From NCBI RefSeq assembly GCF_009829325.1, contig NZ_VUOS01000026.1, forward strand, positions 1-64,000: a stretch of 64,000 bases of DNA, read 5' to 3'. A program made the translations under genes and the position numbers. This DNA is from Nocardia sp. CY41 (GTDB lineage Bacteria > Actinomycetota > Actinomycetes > Mycobacteriales > Mycobacteriaceae). Under the pieces are notes generated by a model, which searched no databases, was not told the origin of the DNA, and saw nothing but the letters and a program-made list of their open reading frames with translations. Each line of letters begins with the position of its first letter. Positions within the stretch are counted from its first letter, which is position 1. Shown here one piece after another: positions 24,816 to 34,457 of this stretch.

Positions 24816-27425
24816 TCACTCCTGGTTGCCGACTGGGAGTCGGGCGGCTTCGGCGGCGACCTTTTCCTCGAGTGCCGCAGGAATTCGAGTAGTGAGTTCG
24901 TCGCGGGTACCTACGACGAGTTTCCTCCGGACCGCGGCCATCTGGGCGTTGACGGTGCGTCGAGAGGAGCCGCGGCGGGCTGCGATCGCGGTGTCCGTCC
25001 AGCCCGCCGCGGCGAGCACCGCGACGTGCTGCTCGGCGTTGGTCAGCAGCCGCCATGCCGGGTCTTCGGGCATTGCGCGGGTGGGAGAGCGGGACAGCTT
25101 CGCCGCCGATCCGAGTGCTAGCAGGTGGATTTCGGTGGCTTCCGGATCCATGCGGGCGCCTGCCGCTTCAGCGGCGGCGAAGGAACCGGCGCCGAGTGCC
25201 CTGCGGGCGATCTGCTCGGCTCGCACAGTCTCGTCGTGAAACGGGCCCAGGCTCTCGATTGCCACACCGAAGTGAGCGCGCAGCGTTGCCGTTCCGCCGA
25301 GGATCTGCGCGGTCCGGGTGGCCAGGGCGGTGATCCGCACCGTGTCGCTGCTCATCGCCTCGGTCAGGTCGGAGATGATCTGGGCAAGGGTCCAGGCGTG
25401 TGCCTGGACAGTCCACAGCGCCGCCCAGCGCTCCCGGGTGTCGAGTTGTCGCTTCAGGGCAGCGTGTTCGAACGCGAGTGCCGATTCAGCCTCGCCCTGA
25501 CCGGTCAGCACCAAGCCCCAGATGAGGTCGGCCCAGGCCTTTGCCCATATGGTGCCGGAGGCGGCGGCGCGATCACGGAAATCCGACGCGAGGGTTCGCG
25601 CTGCGGGCATCGGGCCGAGCAGGACCGCGGCGAGTGCCGCAATCAGGTTCGCGACCGAGGCGGTGCTGTCGTCGCCGATTCGGTCGAACTTCTCCGCGGC
25701 TCGGCGCAGGACTGCGGTCGAAGCCGGGTCGCGGAGGACGAAAAGTTCGTTTCCCCAGACGAATTCCACGATGGCAGGTAGGTCGGTGTCCCGGTCGGCG
25801 CTGTCGCGCCAGGCTTGCGGCCGGTCCGGATGGGGTACGCACATGTGAATGCAGTCGTCCAGCAGGTCGTGGGCCTCGTCGCGGTTCCCTTGGCACAAGG
25901 CGACCCACGCAATCAGCGCGGTGGTCGACAGCACCAGGTCGGTCGGGGGCCGACCGGCCGATTGCACGGCCGCGAGTGTCCGCTCGGTCAGGCTGCGTAC
26001 TTCCCGGAATGAGCCTTTGAAAAACGGCAGTCGCAAACCGAGCAGGCCGGCGCAGATCTGTAGTCCGATCTCCGGGTCGCCCGAAGGCGTCAGGCTGCGG
26101 TCGATCGCGGTCAGGATGTTCTCCCACGCCGCCTGCGCCCAGTCGAGCAGCACCCGCTCGTCGGCGCCGAACCACCGGCCTGCGGCATCGACGACCTGGT
26201 CGCGGTAGTAGCGCATATGACGGTCGGCCGTAACTGCCCACCGGTCGACAGCATCGATCGAACGTTCCCGCAGCCGATGCTCGGCGAACAGCCGCACACT
26301 CTCGACGAGTGAATACCGCACGCTTCCTGCCGTGAAATGCGACGTGACCAAGGATCGGGCGACGAGGCGATCGAGGATCTCGCCGATCTCGTTGTCCATC
26401 AGCCGAATCCCGGATCGGTCTACGGCTGCGTCCGGGTCGTCCGCGCACACCGCCCGGATTTCGGCCAGATCCGCGCCCCGATCGTAAGCAGACGCCGCCA
26501 GCCGTTCCCCGGGGTCGACGTCGGCGCCCGCGGCAAAGACCGACAGCCGGTCCAGCAGCAGCCGCTCTTCGTGCGTACACAGCTGATACGACCAGGCGAT
26601 GACATCGGACACCCGCCGATGGCGTTCCTCTACCCCGTGCCATCGCTCATCACGCCACTGCATCCGCTGGTCGCCCGCGGCCTCCCCGCTCAATTCCCGC
26701 CGAAGGGCATCGAGCGGTATGCGGACCAGCCGAGCGGCCGCCAACTGAATGCAGAGCGGGCTGTTGTCCAGGTGACGACAGATGTCGCGCACCATGTCGT
26801 CGTCGAGCACGGGACGGCCGACCATCTCGGCCCGGCGCCGGAATAGCTCGACCGCCTCCGATCCCGACATCGCGGCGACCGTGATCCGATGCTCATGCAC
26901 CCACTTCAGCGGCTCACGGCTGGTGGCAAGGATTTTCAGGGACCGCACTTGGGCGAGCAGGCGCTGGGCGACCTGCACGATCCCGGGCAGCAGGTGCTCG
27001 CAGTTGTCCAGCACCAACACCGTCGGTGCGCTCCTGCGTGCGGAGTCGGGCCCGCCGAGCGCATCCACAATCGCGGCCTCTGCGGTGCGGCCGGAGAAGT
27101 CGGCGGTGGCGACCGAACGGGCAATCTCCTCTTCAATAGCCTCGATCGGGGCTGCGACCTCCAGCCGTGCCAGCCGCACCCACCGCACCACCGCCCCACT
27201 CGGTTTGCGGTACCGCCGGATCGCCTCGACCGCGAGGCGGGTCTTACCGAAGCCGCCCGGCCCCACCAGGGTGACCAGTCGGGCCTGGCCGAGCAGCAAC
27301 GAGATGACAACCGCCAACTCCCGCTCGCGACCGACGAAGGCGTCTCCGCCATCCATGAGGACGTTGGTACTCGCCACCGCATCGACCCCTGAAACACTAG
27401 CTTTTGCTTGGTATTCACGACTCAT
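24816..27425 (-). CDS. STAND ATPase regulator with LuxR-type HTH
   Basis: A protein of 869 residues. The NTPase domain has Walker A GPGGFGKT at residues 55-62 and Walker B LVLDNCEH near 138, with TSREPLKW typical of actinobacterial STAND/AfsR-like regulators. A winged-helix section follows (SYQLCTHEERLLLDRLSVFA), then about 400 residues of helical TPR-like repeats. A LuxR-type HTH ends the protein: LTNAEQHVAVLAAAGWTDTA and SRRTVNAQMAAVRRKL. Such proteins are ATP-dependent activators. Decayed pieces of related genes lie at about 30434 and 35315. Confidence 0.85.
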   Translation of the reverse strand: MSREYQAKASVSGVDAVASTNVLMDGGDAFVGRERELAVVISLLLGQARLVTLVGPGGFGKTRLAVEAIRRYRKPSGAVVRWVRLARLEVAAPIEAIEEEIARSVATADFSGRTAEAAIVDALGGPDSARRSAPTVLVLDNCEHLLPGIVQVAQRLLAQVRSLKILATSREPLKWVHEHRITVAAMSGSEAVELFRRRAEMVGRPVLDDDMVRDICRHLDNSPLCIQLAAARLVRIPLDALRRELSGEAAGDQRMQWRDERWHGVEERHRRVSDVIAWSYQLCTHEERLLLDRLSVFAAGADVDPGERLAASAYDRGADLAEIRAVCADDPDAAVDRSGIRLMDNEIGEILDRLVARSLVTSHFTAGSVRYSLVESVRLFAEHRLRERSIDAVDRWAVTADRHMRYYRDQVVDAAGRWFGADERVLLDWAQAAWENILTAIDRSLTPSGDPEIGLQICAGLLGLRLPFFKGSFREVRSLTERTLAAVQSAGRPPTDLVLSTTALIAWVALCQGNRDEAHDLLDDCIHMCVPHPDRPQAWRDSADRDTDLPAIVEFVWGNELFVLRDPASTAVLRRAAEKFDRIGDDSTASVANLIAALAAVLLGPMPAARTLASDFRDRAAASGTIWAKAWADLIWGLVLTGQGEAESALAFEHAALKRQLDTRERWAALWTVQAHAWTLAQIISDLTEAMSSDTVRITALATRTAQILGGTATLRAHFGVAIESLGPFHDETVRAEQIARRALGAGSFAAAEAAGARMDPEATEIHLLALGSAAKLSRSPTRAMPEDPAWRLLTNAEQHVAVLAAAGWTDTAIAARRGSSRRTVNAQMAAVRRKLVVGTRDELTTRIPAALEEKVAAEAARLPVGNQE

Positions 27426-27443
27426 GCAATTGGATTTTCGTGA

Positions 27444-28036
27444 CTAGGTGATCGTTGGGAGATCCACATTGACACCTACAGACGTACCCGTCAATATGTA
27501 CATGTACGGACGGGCCGTAAGCTGATGGCCATCGTTGGGGTAGAAGCAGACAAGCGACGACCGGAGCTCGGTGAACTCGGCGCCGAAGACGAAGTAGGAG
27601 AAGCCGATCTGCTCCCCATGTCGCTGGGTTCCTCGGCGGCGGCCGTCGGATCATCCGGAAGCACGGTCATTGCGTCCGCGGCGCGAAGTGCCGCGAGGTT
27701 AGTGGCGGGATGCGCCAAGTGCGGTGCGACGGTGTCGCCGATGACCGGTAGTCGACGGTCTCGTGGATCTGGGCCAGCCGCTGGATCGGTGGCGGCACGA
27801 CGGGCTGTCCCTTGGCGCGGGGTTACCTCCTCGATTCCCGGTCTGCCGGTGTCGATGCCCATCTCGAAGCGGCCGTCGGTCAGCGGCGGCAGTGGGTACG
27901 CTTCCCACGCCGTCAGCCGGGCCGGACGGAACGGGGAGGCGTACAGCCGCTGTCGGTGATGCGGCGCACGCGATCCCGCCACCTCCGGGTCGGTTCTGAG
28001 CAGGGCGAGGACCCCGACCCGGAACGGACTCGTCAT
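27444..28036 (-). pseudogene. decayed F420-type luciferase-like oxidoreductase
   Basis: From ATG 28036 the minus strand reads MTSPFRVGVLALL, then AWEAYPLPPLTDGRFEMGID and TGRPGIEE, the core of LLM-class F420-dependent oxidoreductases, but with large internal losses. The family's C-terminal segment reappears in another frame: GEQIGFSYFVFGAEFTELRS followed by SLVCFYPNDGHQL, ending at TAG 27444. At least one frameshift and several deletions make it non-functional. Its end overlaps the promoter region of the STAND regulator. A perfect palindrome GTACATGTAC lies at 27498-27507. Confidence 0.65.
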
Positions 28037-29037
28037 GCATGGACTCCTGTCTGTCGAAAACTCTGTACGTATCGACGGCGACTCCATCCGAAATTCATCG
28101 GTGCTGCGAGGTTGTGTATACGTCCGTGCAGTTGGCGGCCATTTCCGGCCGGTCGGCCGCTGCGGAGTACGGCGACCGCTCCCAGGTCGTGAACAGTTGC
28201 GATCGGGCGAAAGCGCCGGGGTATGGCTCACCAAGCCGTACCGCGATGTGGTGACCGACACGGGGTGACCGTCGTTGGCTCTCGGGATCAGGTCGCGCAT
28301 TCGGCCCGGCGAGTCGCTGTCGTGGCCGTGGCCGAACCGGAACGTACGTTCACGCCGTTGATCAACCGAGTCGACTTCCCCGCGATGTAGCCGGAGGAAT
28401 GTCGGCTTTGCAGCGAGACCGATCCGTCGAATCCGTGGACGTTGCACAACTGGGAGGCCGACTTGGCCAAACCGGGCTGCTCGGCCGGATTCCGAGCTCG
28501 GCCAAGACGCGGTCCAGCGCCCGCCGTTTGCTGTAGCGCCGTGACGGTCGAGGTCTGCCGGGGAATTGGCTGGGATTCAACGGTATCTCGTTTGAGACCA
28601 TGCCCTGACCTGCCAGTGCCGACCCGCCTAGTGCTCGCGTGCGACGGGTCGACCACCCTGCCTGCTGCGGGTCGTGGCCGGCTCGGAATCGCGGCCGAGA
28701 CGATTGACGTTCGCGGCTGGTCGGAGTCGGTCGCGGAGTGCCCGGAGCTGTCCGCGGTAGTCGCGCGGACCGATGCCATCGCGGTCCGCCGATCCGGGCA
28801 GCGTGATGATCGGGGAAGGCTGATCGGCGAGAACCTGATCACTTACCGTCGAGCCGACCATGATGCACGAACGCAGGCGGCTATTACGGGTCGGGGTTAC
28901 CTTCTCGGCTTTCGGCGCGCTGCCCGCGGCTGCCCCGCCCGGGTGTACGAAATCGGCTTTCGACCGGGCAGCGAGTAGTTGTGCACGAAGTGTTCGACCC
29001 ATGGGTGGTGTCGATCGGCCCCGTCGGGTTCCACCAC
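28037..29037. other. degraded stretch with a frameshifted hypothetical relic
   Basis: About 1 kb without an intact gene. From 28860 on the plus strand one frame reads MMHERRRLLRVGVTFSAFGA, and after a frameshift another reads ARVYEIGFRPG. Together they match the minus-strand relic at 41307-41622 (ERRRVFRVGVTASAFGALPA, then ARVYEIAFSTGQRVLVPEVF). This is therefore a second decayed copy of an unrecognised family. Nothing is recognised in 28037-28850. Confidence 0.5.
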
Positions 29038-29766
29038 TCATCCGGTGCGGCGCGTGTCCGGTGGCAAGCCGGCCCATCGGACGATACGCCAGAACTTCTT
29101 CCGATTCCGCCACCCGCGAGCTGCTCGTCCGTCGGGGCCGAGCGCAGCCAGCTGAGCAACCAGGTCGATCCGCTCACCGACCGAGACGTCCGGGTGCACC
29201 AGTGCGCACGCGACGGCATCGTGCGCGCAGTAGGGGTGTCCCGTGTCATAGGCGGACCGAGCCGCATCGAGAACCTCGGAGCGGGGAAAATATCCGGTCG
29301 AGGCGAGGCTCAGCCGGGCGAGTTTGGTTATGGGGCTGGGAAACAGGCCATGTGATACGGCGCTGCCCGGCAGGCCGTCGGCGAGTCCGACCAATCCGGC
29401 GATGATCCGGGCATTGCTCGGCACGGGAATATCCACGCTCGGCGGGAAATCGCCTGCCATATATGAGAATACTGCAGGTGCATCCGAGGCGTAGTCGAAA
29501 GCCGCGTGCAGCGCTGGGAGATGGTCCGGGTGCGCCAGTCGGGCTGCGCACAGCAATTGAGCAGGCGCGATATCGCCAAGCATCCGGGACAGCCGCTGTG
29601 GGTCGGCGACCGTCATATAGTGCAGTACTGCCCGAACGCTGGCGAGGTGCCGGAATTGGATGTCACGCGGCCGAAGACGGGAGAACGCGGCCCGGACGGC
29701 GGTATCGGGGACCTCGGGCACCACAGACGCACTCGTTCCTGCCATACATACGGAGCGTAGTGCCAC
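29038..29766 (-). CDS. hypothetical protein
   Basis: A protein of up to 242 residues, possibly from ATG 29745 (235 residues). The composition is protein-like: helical and Ala/Leu-rich, with an Arg/Trp-rich C-terminus (WRNRKKFWRIVRWAG). No membrane helix, signal peptide or known motif is recognised. It is divergent from the membrane protein at 29893. The ribosome-binding site is weak for both starts. It may be a regulatory or DNA-binding protein, but that is not supported by any motif. Confidence 0.6.
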   Translation of the reverse strand: MALRSVCMAGTSASVVPEVPDTAVRAAFSRLRPRDIQFRHLASVRAVLHYMTVADPQRLSRMLGDIAPAQLLCAARLAHPDHLPALHAAFDYASDAPAVFSYMAGDFPPSVDIPVPSNARIIAGLVGLADGLPGSAVSHGLFPSPITKLARLSLASTGYFPRSEVLDAARSAYDTGHPYCAHDAVACALVHPDVSVGERIDLVAQLAALGPDGRAARGWRNRKKFWRIVRWAGLPPDTRRTG

Positions 29767-29892
29767 TGGGTAAGGAGGTGACGCGAGCCAACGTCGCGTC
29801 CGGTCCGGTGCTTATCGAATACCGATGCGCTGACCGTGGCCATGCAGCACTGTGCGTAGTTCAGTGAGGGATGACACGACGGAGGCCGGCAA

Positions 29893-30432
29893 ATGACGGA
29901 GGCGATCCGATGGGTGTCACACCGTTGGCCGTCGCTTACGGCAATCGCGGTCGTGGCTGTGATGGCGCCGACCGGCGACGCGGACATGGTCCGCACGCTG
30001 GCGGAACTGCTGATTGTGCTGGCGCTGATCTATATCGGCGCCGCGGCGGTGGGGCGGCAACAGGCGACCTGGACCGTGTTTCTGGTGCTGGGAGTGGTCT
30101 TCGCGCTGCTTCGGCTCCAGGACTGGGTGCCCCCATATGCCGCGCTCACAGTGCTCGCGGCCAATCTGCTCGGATGGCTGGCGGCGAGCCGCGGATTCGA
30201 CTCGACGGTACGAGTTCTGGCGGTCGCGACTGCCGGGTTCGCGACGGCGGCGATCATCGCGGTCGAGGTGGGCGGGAACGTCGCCCGCTTCGTGGTCGCC
30301 GCCGGCTGGATCGCCCACAGCGGGTGGGACTGCGTGCACTACCACTCGAACCGCACAGTCGCCCGGTCCTTCGCCGAGTTCTGCGCGATCGTGGATCTCT
30401 TCGTCGGAATTGCAGTGCTGGCGTTCGGGTAG
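29893..30432 (+). CDS. multi-pass membrane protein of unknown function
   Basis: A protein of 179 residues with GGAGG 7 nt before the ATG. About five to six hydrophobic segments span most of the sequence, with two charged loops (GRQQATW; ASRGFDSTVR). WIAHSGWDCVHYHSNRTV near the C-terminus is rich in His/Trp and may bind a cofactor or metal. No family is recognised with confidence. It is followed at once by relics of a regulator and a Tn3 transposase, so the downstream context is lost. Confidence 0.75.
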   Translation: MTEAIRWVSHRWPSLTAIAVVAVMAPTGDADMVRTLAELLIVLALIYIGAAAVGRQQATWTVFLVLGVVFALLRLQDWVPPYAALTVLAANLLGWLAASRGFDSTVRVLAVATAGFATAAIIAVEVGGNVARFVVAAGWIAHSGWDCVHYHSNRTVARSFAEFCAIVDLFVGIAVLAFG

Positions 30433-30433
30433 T

Positions 30434-30495
30434 TCATTCACGGCAGGGAAGCCGAGCAGCTTCAGCGACGACCTTGTCTCTGAGCATCGGCATGT
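30434..30495 (-). pseudogene. C-terminal relic of a STAND/LuxR regulator
   Basis: The minus strand reads LRDKVVAEAARLPCRE and then a stop, matching the tail EEKVAAEAARLPVGNQE of the intact STAND regulator at 24816. The rest of the gene is absent; the Tn3 relic begins within 30 bp. It is a leftover 3' end of a related gene. Confidence 0.5.
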
Positions 30496-30524
30496 GGGGT
30501 CCAGTTGAGCGGAAACTGCCGTTA

Positions 30525-30730
30525 GGCGGAATTCGGTGTACCTGAGCCGTGCCGTGGACCAGCTGCGGGAGCAGGGTTATCCGGTACGCGAGGAGGACGC
30601 CGCGCGGCTGTCGCCATTCATCCGCCGCCATGTCCGGCTCGACGGCCACTACAGCTTCCACCAGCCAGATCTGCGCGGAAGTCACCGGCCGTTGCGGGAT
30701 CCGGATGCTCCCGACGAGGGGTCGCCGTAG
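30525..30730 (+). pseudogene. Tn3-family transposase, C-terminal relic
   Basis: The plus strand reads NSVYLSRAVDQLREQGYPV followed by ARLSPFIRRHVRLDGHYSF, the typical end of a Tn3-family transposase (about 1,000 residues when complete). Only about 65 residues remain, and everything upstream is missing. It marks a past Tn3-type insertion and deletion. Confidence 0.75.
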
Positions 30731-30769
30731 TGTCGGCCGAATTTCGGGCGGATATGACGTCGTTGCTGG

Positions 30770-30998
30770 TCAATGGGTCCGGGACGGGCCGGGACCGATG
30801 AGGCTGGTCAGTTCGCGCATCGCCTGCGGGGATGGTTTGGAGTAGCGGCGCAGGTTCTCGGCCTTGCGGTGACGCGACTTGGCCATGAGTTCGAGCAGGC
30901 TCGCGCCCGATTCGCCAAGATGTGGCAGCCCAGAGTGCCGAAGTTCGTGCAGGTCCCAGCCGGAGCCGGGTCCATCGGTGGCGGCATCGAGTAGGTCG
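30770..30998 (-). pseudogene. tyrosine recombinase (phage-type integrase), C-terminal relic
   Basis: The minus strand reads GWDLHELRHSGLPHLGES (HxLRHS motif), then ELMAKSRHRKAENLRRYSKP, containing the second His/Arg and the catalytic Tyr, and ends at TGA 30770. A stop lies just upstream in frame near 31000, so only the last 75 or so residues survive. A separate integrase pseudogene lies at 33764. Confidence 0.72.
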
Positions 30999-31062
30999 CC
31001 GGCTTATTGTCGAGGTGACGGTTCAGTGTGCCGCCCCTGTACCGATTCGAAAGTTGTTCGTG

Positions 31063-31722
31063 TCAGCGGATGCCGTAAGTCCGATGAATCCGTGCGACCT
31101 GCATCCGGTCGGCGTCGAACGTCGTCACCTTAGGCTTCCCGGAGCCCGGCTCGGTGAGGCTGATCGTGGTGGCGCCCGTGAAGGACACATGCTGCGGGCA
31201 AACTTCGTCGTGCCACACATAGGCCTGTCTGCTGAACAGCCCACCGCGCTCACGAAGCAAGACGCGGCAAGCGGCGGGGTTGTTGTATTCCTTGTACGAT
31301 TCCGTGACCAGTTCGTGGTGCCCGTCGGCACTTACCTCGATGGCCACGACCGCGCTGTCCTCGGCGACAAACGAGGCCACGAACATCGAAACGGACCACA
31401 CAGGCACCATCGCCACTCCCAGAGCGGCGGCAAGTGCAATCCGCCCCCGCCCGCGGCGCCGACCCAGCCTCGGCACGGCAAGGAGTACCACAGCGGCCGT
31501 CCAGCACACCGCCAGAGCCCACACCGGGACCCAGTCGAATCGGTAGAAGCGATATGCCTGAAACCATGCGGGCACTGCCGCGACTCCCCCCACGAAAAGC
31601 GCGAGGACAGCGAACATCCACAGGATCCGCACCCGGCGAAGCGCCCGATCCGTACCGCTGCCCGCCCCGGCTGGCAGGGACAACTCTTCACCGGTCGTCG
31701 TATCGGTCAACAGCCAGCCCAC
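31063..31722 (-). CDS. membrane protein of unknown function
   Basis: A protein of 219 residues from a GTG start. There are three or four hydrophobic segments between residues 30 and 115, then a soluble C-terminal domain of about 100 residues with two Cys (AACRVLL, DEVCPQH). No Walker, catalytic or binding motif is seen. The frame has a consistent protein-like composition on a strand whose other frames are Arg-rich noise. The function is unknown. Confidence 0.7.
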   Translation of the reverse strand: MGWLLTDTTTGEELSLPAGAGSGTDRALRRVRILWMFAVLALFVGGVAAVPAWFQAYRFYRFDWVPVWALAVCWTAAVVLLAVPRLGRRRGRGRIALAAALGVAMVPVWSVSMFVASFVAEDSAVVAIEVSADGHHELVTESYKEYNNPAACRVLLRERGGLFSRQAYVWHDEVCPQHVSFTGATTISLTEPGSGKPKVTTFDADRMQVARIHRTYGIR

Positions 31723-32131
31723 CTAGTGCAATTCACATCCGACTCCGTCGATTCGGATACCGTGTCAGCCTAACTGGAGGGGGTGTGTCTGCCGAACGCG
31801 CTTTCATACTGGCGCGCGGAAGTCCTGGCTGTCTCCCCGGTCCGCGGCTCGAGCCCGCGAAGCAGGTCCGAAGACGCTGATGGTCCCGACGAGGCTCACC
31901 AGCAGCTACGCCCGTATCCGTTGGTTTTCGGCGATTATTACCGGAACCCTGACGATGACGAGTGAATCGGGCGCTCATGGGCGCGCCCAGCGGTATGGGT
32001 ATAGCCAATCAGAGTGAGCTGTAATGCCGAATGGTGCGCTTTCAGCTCACGGCTCCTGATTCCTGCTGACAACGCGGCCGACTACCCGCCCGCCGACGAT
32101 GAGGGTGTTTCAGAGTGCATACACCCGCCCG
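31723..32131. other. intergenic region with one doubtful small ORF
   Basis: About 400 bp. A 60-codon plus-strand frame at 31783-31965 starts at GTG after a GGAGGGGG run and ends PLVFGDYYRNPDDDE, which looks protein-like, but spacing and family support are weak. No other feature is recognised. Confidence 0.3.
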
Positions 32132-32689
32132 CTACCGTGCTGAGAGCCCCTCGACGACGAATCGCAGGAGGCGATCGGGATCGGCGGCCGCGTACTCGCT
32201 CGCGGTACCCGCCCCGCAGGCCAGCGCGAACACCTCCGTAGGAGTGACATCGGGCCGGATGGCCCCGGCCTTTTGCGCTTTGCTCACGAGAATGCCGCCG
32301 GCGGCGCGCATGCTCTCGACACTGGCGTTCAGGTCAGAGTTCTGCACGGCGGCCGCGGCCAGGATCGATTCCGCCAAGCCACGATACGCCGAGGCGCACC
32401 GGCCGAACTCCTGCAACCACTCGATAAGCGCTTCGCACGGTTTGTCGGAGTCGGCGAGCCGTTCCGCGTTCTCCTGCAGGCTCGTGACCTGATCGTGGAT
32501 CAGGGCCTGAACAAGTGCCTCGCGGGTCGGGAAGTGCTTGTAGAGAGTGCCGATGGCGATCCCGCATGTGCGCGCGATCTCCGCCAGTGAGGCGTGCACT
32601 CCGTCCCGGCGGAAGGCCGTATCCGCGACCGCGAGCAGTTGCTCGCGATTGTGGCGGGCATCGGCACGCCTGGGTCCAGGTCTCGGCAC
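32132..32689 (-). CDS. TetR-family regulator
   Basis: A protein of 185 residues from GTG 32689, chosen because GAGGAGGT lies just upstream; an in-frame ATG at 32722 lies inside the operator. The HTH reads AFRRDGVHASLAEIARTCGI and AIGTLYKHFPTREALVQAL. The C-terminal ligand domain is helical and of ordinary length. It is divergent from the F420-type oxidoreductase, and the gap holds two palindromes, so it most likely represses that gene and itself. Confidence 0.92.
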   Translation of the reverse strand: MPRPGPRRADARHNREQLLAVADTAFRRDGVHASLAEIARTCGIAIGTLYKHFPTREALVQALIHDQVTSLQENAERLADSDKPCEALIEWLQEFGRCASAYRGLAESILAAAAVQNSDLNASVESMRAAGGILVSKAQKAGAIRPDVTPTEVFALACGAGTASEYAAADPDRLLRFVVEGLSAR

Positions 32690-32707
32690 ACGACCTCCTC
32701 GAACAAG

Positions 32708-32747
32708 GTGAGAGCCCCTCACTATCGTTAAGGTGAGAGTCTCTCAC
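32708..32747. promoter_or_regulatory. paired TetR operators
   Basis: GTGAGAGCCCCTCAC (32708-32722) and GTGAGAGTCTCTCAC (32733-32747). The second is a perfect 15-bp palindrome with a central T; the first has mismatches in the centre. Their starts are 25 bp apart. They fill the gap between the divergent TetR and oxidoreductase genes, 16 bp upstream of the latter's ATG, so bound repressor would block transcription both ways. Confidence 0.8.
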
Positions 32748-32762
32748 TTTACCGGAGGATGA

Positions 32763-33671
32763 ATGAACACGACAGCGGGCCGCCTCGGCCTGTGGACACT
32801 GGCCCTGGATGCACAACCCGCCACCCGGGTACGCGAGCTGGCAGGCGAGATCGAACAGCTCGGTTTCGACGCCTTGTGGATCGGAGAGGAATTCGGCCGC
32901 AACGCGCTGACGCAGGCGGGGATCCTCCTCGGCGCCACGAACGACCTCGTGATCGGCACCGGGATCGCGAACATCTTTTTCCGCGATCCGATCGCAATGG
33001 CTACCGCCGAACGCTCCCTCGCCGAGGCCTATCCCGGCCGGTTCATCCTCGGCCTCGGCGGACACCGGGTCGATGACCGGCCACTGATCTACCGAGGGCA
33101 TCGCGTACCCTCCGCCGGGCGTGCCGTTTCGACGATGACCGCTTACCTCGATGCGATGGATGCGGTGCCCTTGCAGAGCCCGCCCCCGCCTGTTCCCGGC
33201 CACCGCGTGCTGGGCGCACTCGGCCCCAAGATGCTGGACCTGGCCGCCGCACGAACCAGCGGCGCGCATCCCTACCTGGTGCCGGTCGCCCATACCGAAG
33301 ACGCCCGCACCCGGCTCGGCCCCGGCCCGCTGCTCGCCGTCGAGCAGGCGGTCGTGCTCGACCCCGATCCCGAAGCGGCTCGCGACCTGGCCCGAGCTCA
33401 TGTCGGCGGTTACCTCGCCACCGGCGGCGCGCACGTCAAGGACATGCAGCGTTTCGGCTACACCATCGACGAGCTGTGCGGCACCCCGGCCAGCCGGGTC
33501 GTCGACGCACTGGTGGCCGGGGGCGGGCCAAACGCACTCGCCGCTATCGCCGACCGCGTAAAAGCCCACTTCGATGCCGGCGCCGATCACGTCTGCCTAC
33601 AGGTTCTCACAGCCCAACCAGCCACCGCGCCGATAGCCGAATGGCGTGAACTGGCCGGACTGAACAGCTGA
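32763..33671 (+). CDS. LLM-class F420-dependent oxidoreductase
   Basis: A protein of 302 residues with the luciferase-like TIM-barrel pattern: GLWTLALDAQPATRVRELAG at the start, IEQLGFDALWIGEEFGRNAL, then PIAMATAERSLAEAYPGRFI and LGLGGHR. This matches the TIGR03620-type subfamily of F420-dependent enzymes. GGAGG precedes the ATG. It would use reduced F420 to reduce or oxygenate a small substrate; the substrate is unknown. Control by the divergent TetR through the two palindromes is likely. Confidence 0.88.
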   Translation: MNTTAGRLGLWTLALDAQPATRVRELAGEIEQLGFDALWIGEEFGRNALTQAGILLGATNDLVIGTGIANIFFRDPIAMATAERSLAEAYPGRFILGLGGHRVDDRPLIYRGHRVPSAGRAVSTMTAYLDAMDAVPLQSPPPPVPGHRVLGALGPKMLDLAAARTSGAHPYLVPVAHTEDARTRLGPGPLLAVEQAVVLDPDPEAARDLARAHVGGYLATGGAHVKDMQRFGYTIDELCGTPASRVVDALVAGGGPNALAAIADRVKAHFDAGADHVCLQVLTAQPATAPIAEWRELAGLNS

Positions 33672-33763
33672 TTCAGCAAACAACCGCGACCCGCCCGGTT
33701 CGAAGCGGACACGTGCCTACGGAAAATCAACGGGCCGAGCACCTTACGGCCGTGGCCTAGAGC

Positions 33764-34457
33764 TCAGCGGCCCGGTCGCCGGCGTGCGGCTGGGTCGCCG
33801 TCGGCGTGGTACCGGCGCAGTTCCTCGTCGGACACCCGGGCGTATTTCGCGAGGCTGCGTACCGACGTGTGCCCGCTCGACTTCATCAGCACCGGCGTCG
33901 ACGCGCCGTCCTCGGCGGCGTGGGTGAGCCGGGAATGCCGCCATTGATGCGATGTGTAGGGGCCGTCATCGTCGCCGCTGGTGTGCGTCTCGAACAGCTC
34001 GGCCGCGCGCCGGTAGGACTACCGGGCCCGCCCGGTCACCGGGTCGACATCGTTGCCGGCCACCGAGGGCCGGGGCCTTACGGTCGGTCACGAACACCGG
34101 GCCCCGGCGCCGACCGGCCAGCATGCGCGGCAGCAACCGCGCTGTGCCGGGCTGTCACGCGATCACCTCCCGCGCCCCGCCCTTGCGGGCCACCACCACG
34201 CACCGGTTCACCGTGTCCAGATCGCGCACATCGAGCACCAGTACCTCCTCGGCGCGTGCGGAGGACTCATAGAGCATGTGCCACAGCACCCGCTCGCGCA
34301 GCGGCGCATCCGATCTCCTGATCTCGGCAACACTCCCGCGAGAGTGCCTTGCTGGTACCCGGCGGTGCGGGCCGGAGACTCGCGACGCGACACTCGATAA
34401 AATCCTCCTGCATCGTCGCGCGCAGGATCTCGACGCCGCTGAGCCGCTCGGGCCCAC
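33764..34457 (-). pseudogene. tyrosine recombinase/integrase with multiple lesions
   Basis: On the minus strand the central part reads WHMLYESSARAEEVLVLDVR then DLDTVNRCVVVARKGGAREV in one frame. A second frame gives QPGTARLLPRMLAGRRRGPV and FVTDRKA. A third, after an in-frame TAG, gives YTSHQWRHSRLTHAAEDGAS, VLMKSSGHTSVRSLAKYARV and a tail ending at TGA 33764. Arg, HxxR and Tyr positions are recognisable, but at least two frameshifts and one nonsense codon inactivate it. Confidence 0.75.

Noticed and set aside
27491..28447. A 318-codon minus-strand frame as an intact protein
   Set aside because: It mixes noise with pieces of an F420-type oxidoreductase whose tail is in another frame; treated as a pseudogene.
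29770..29781. TAAGGAGGTGAC, a near-perfect Shine-Dalgarno match
   Set aside because: No ATG, GTG or TTG follows at a usable distance on the plus strand; likely chance.
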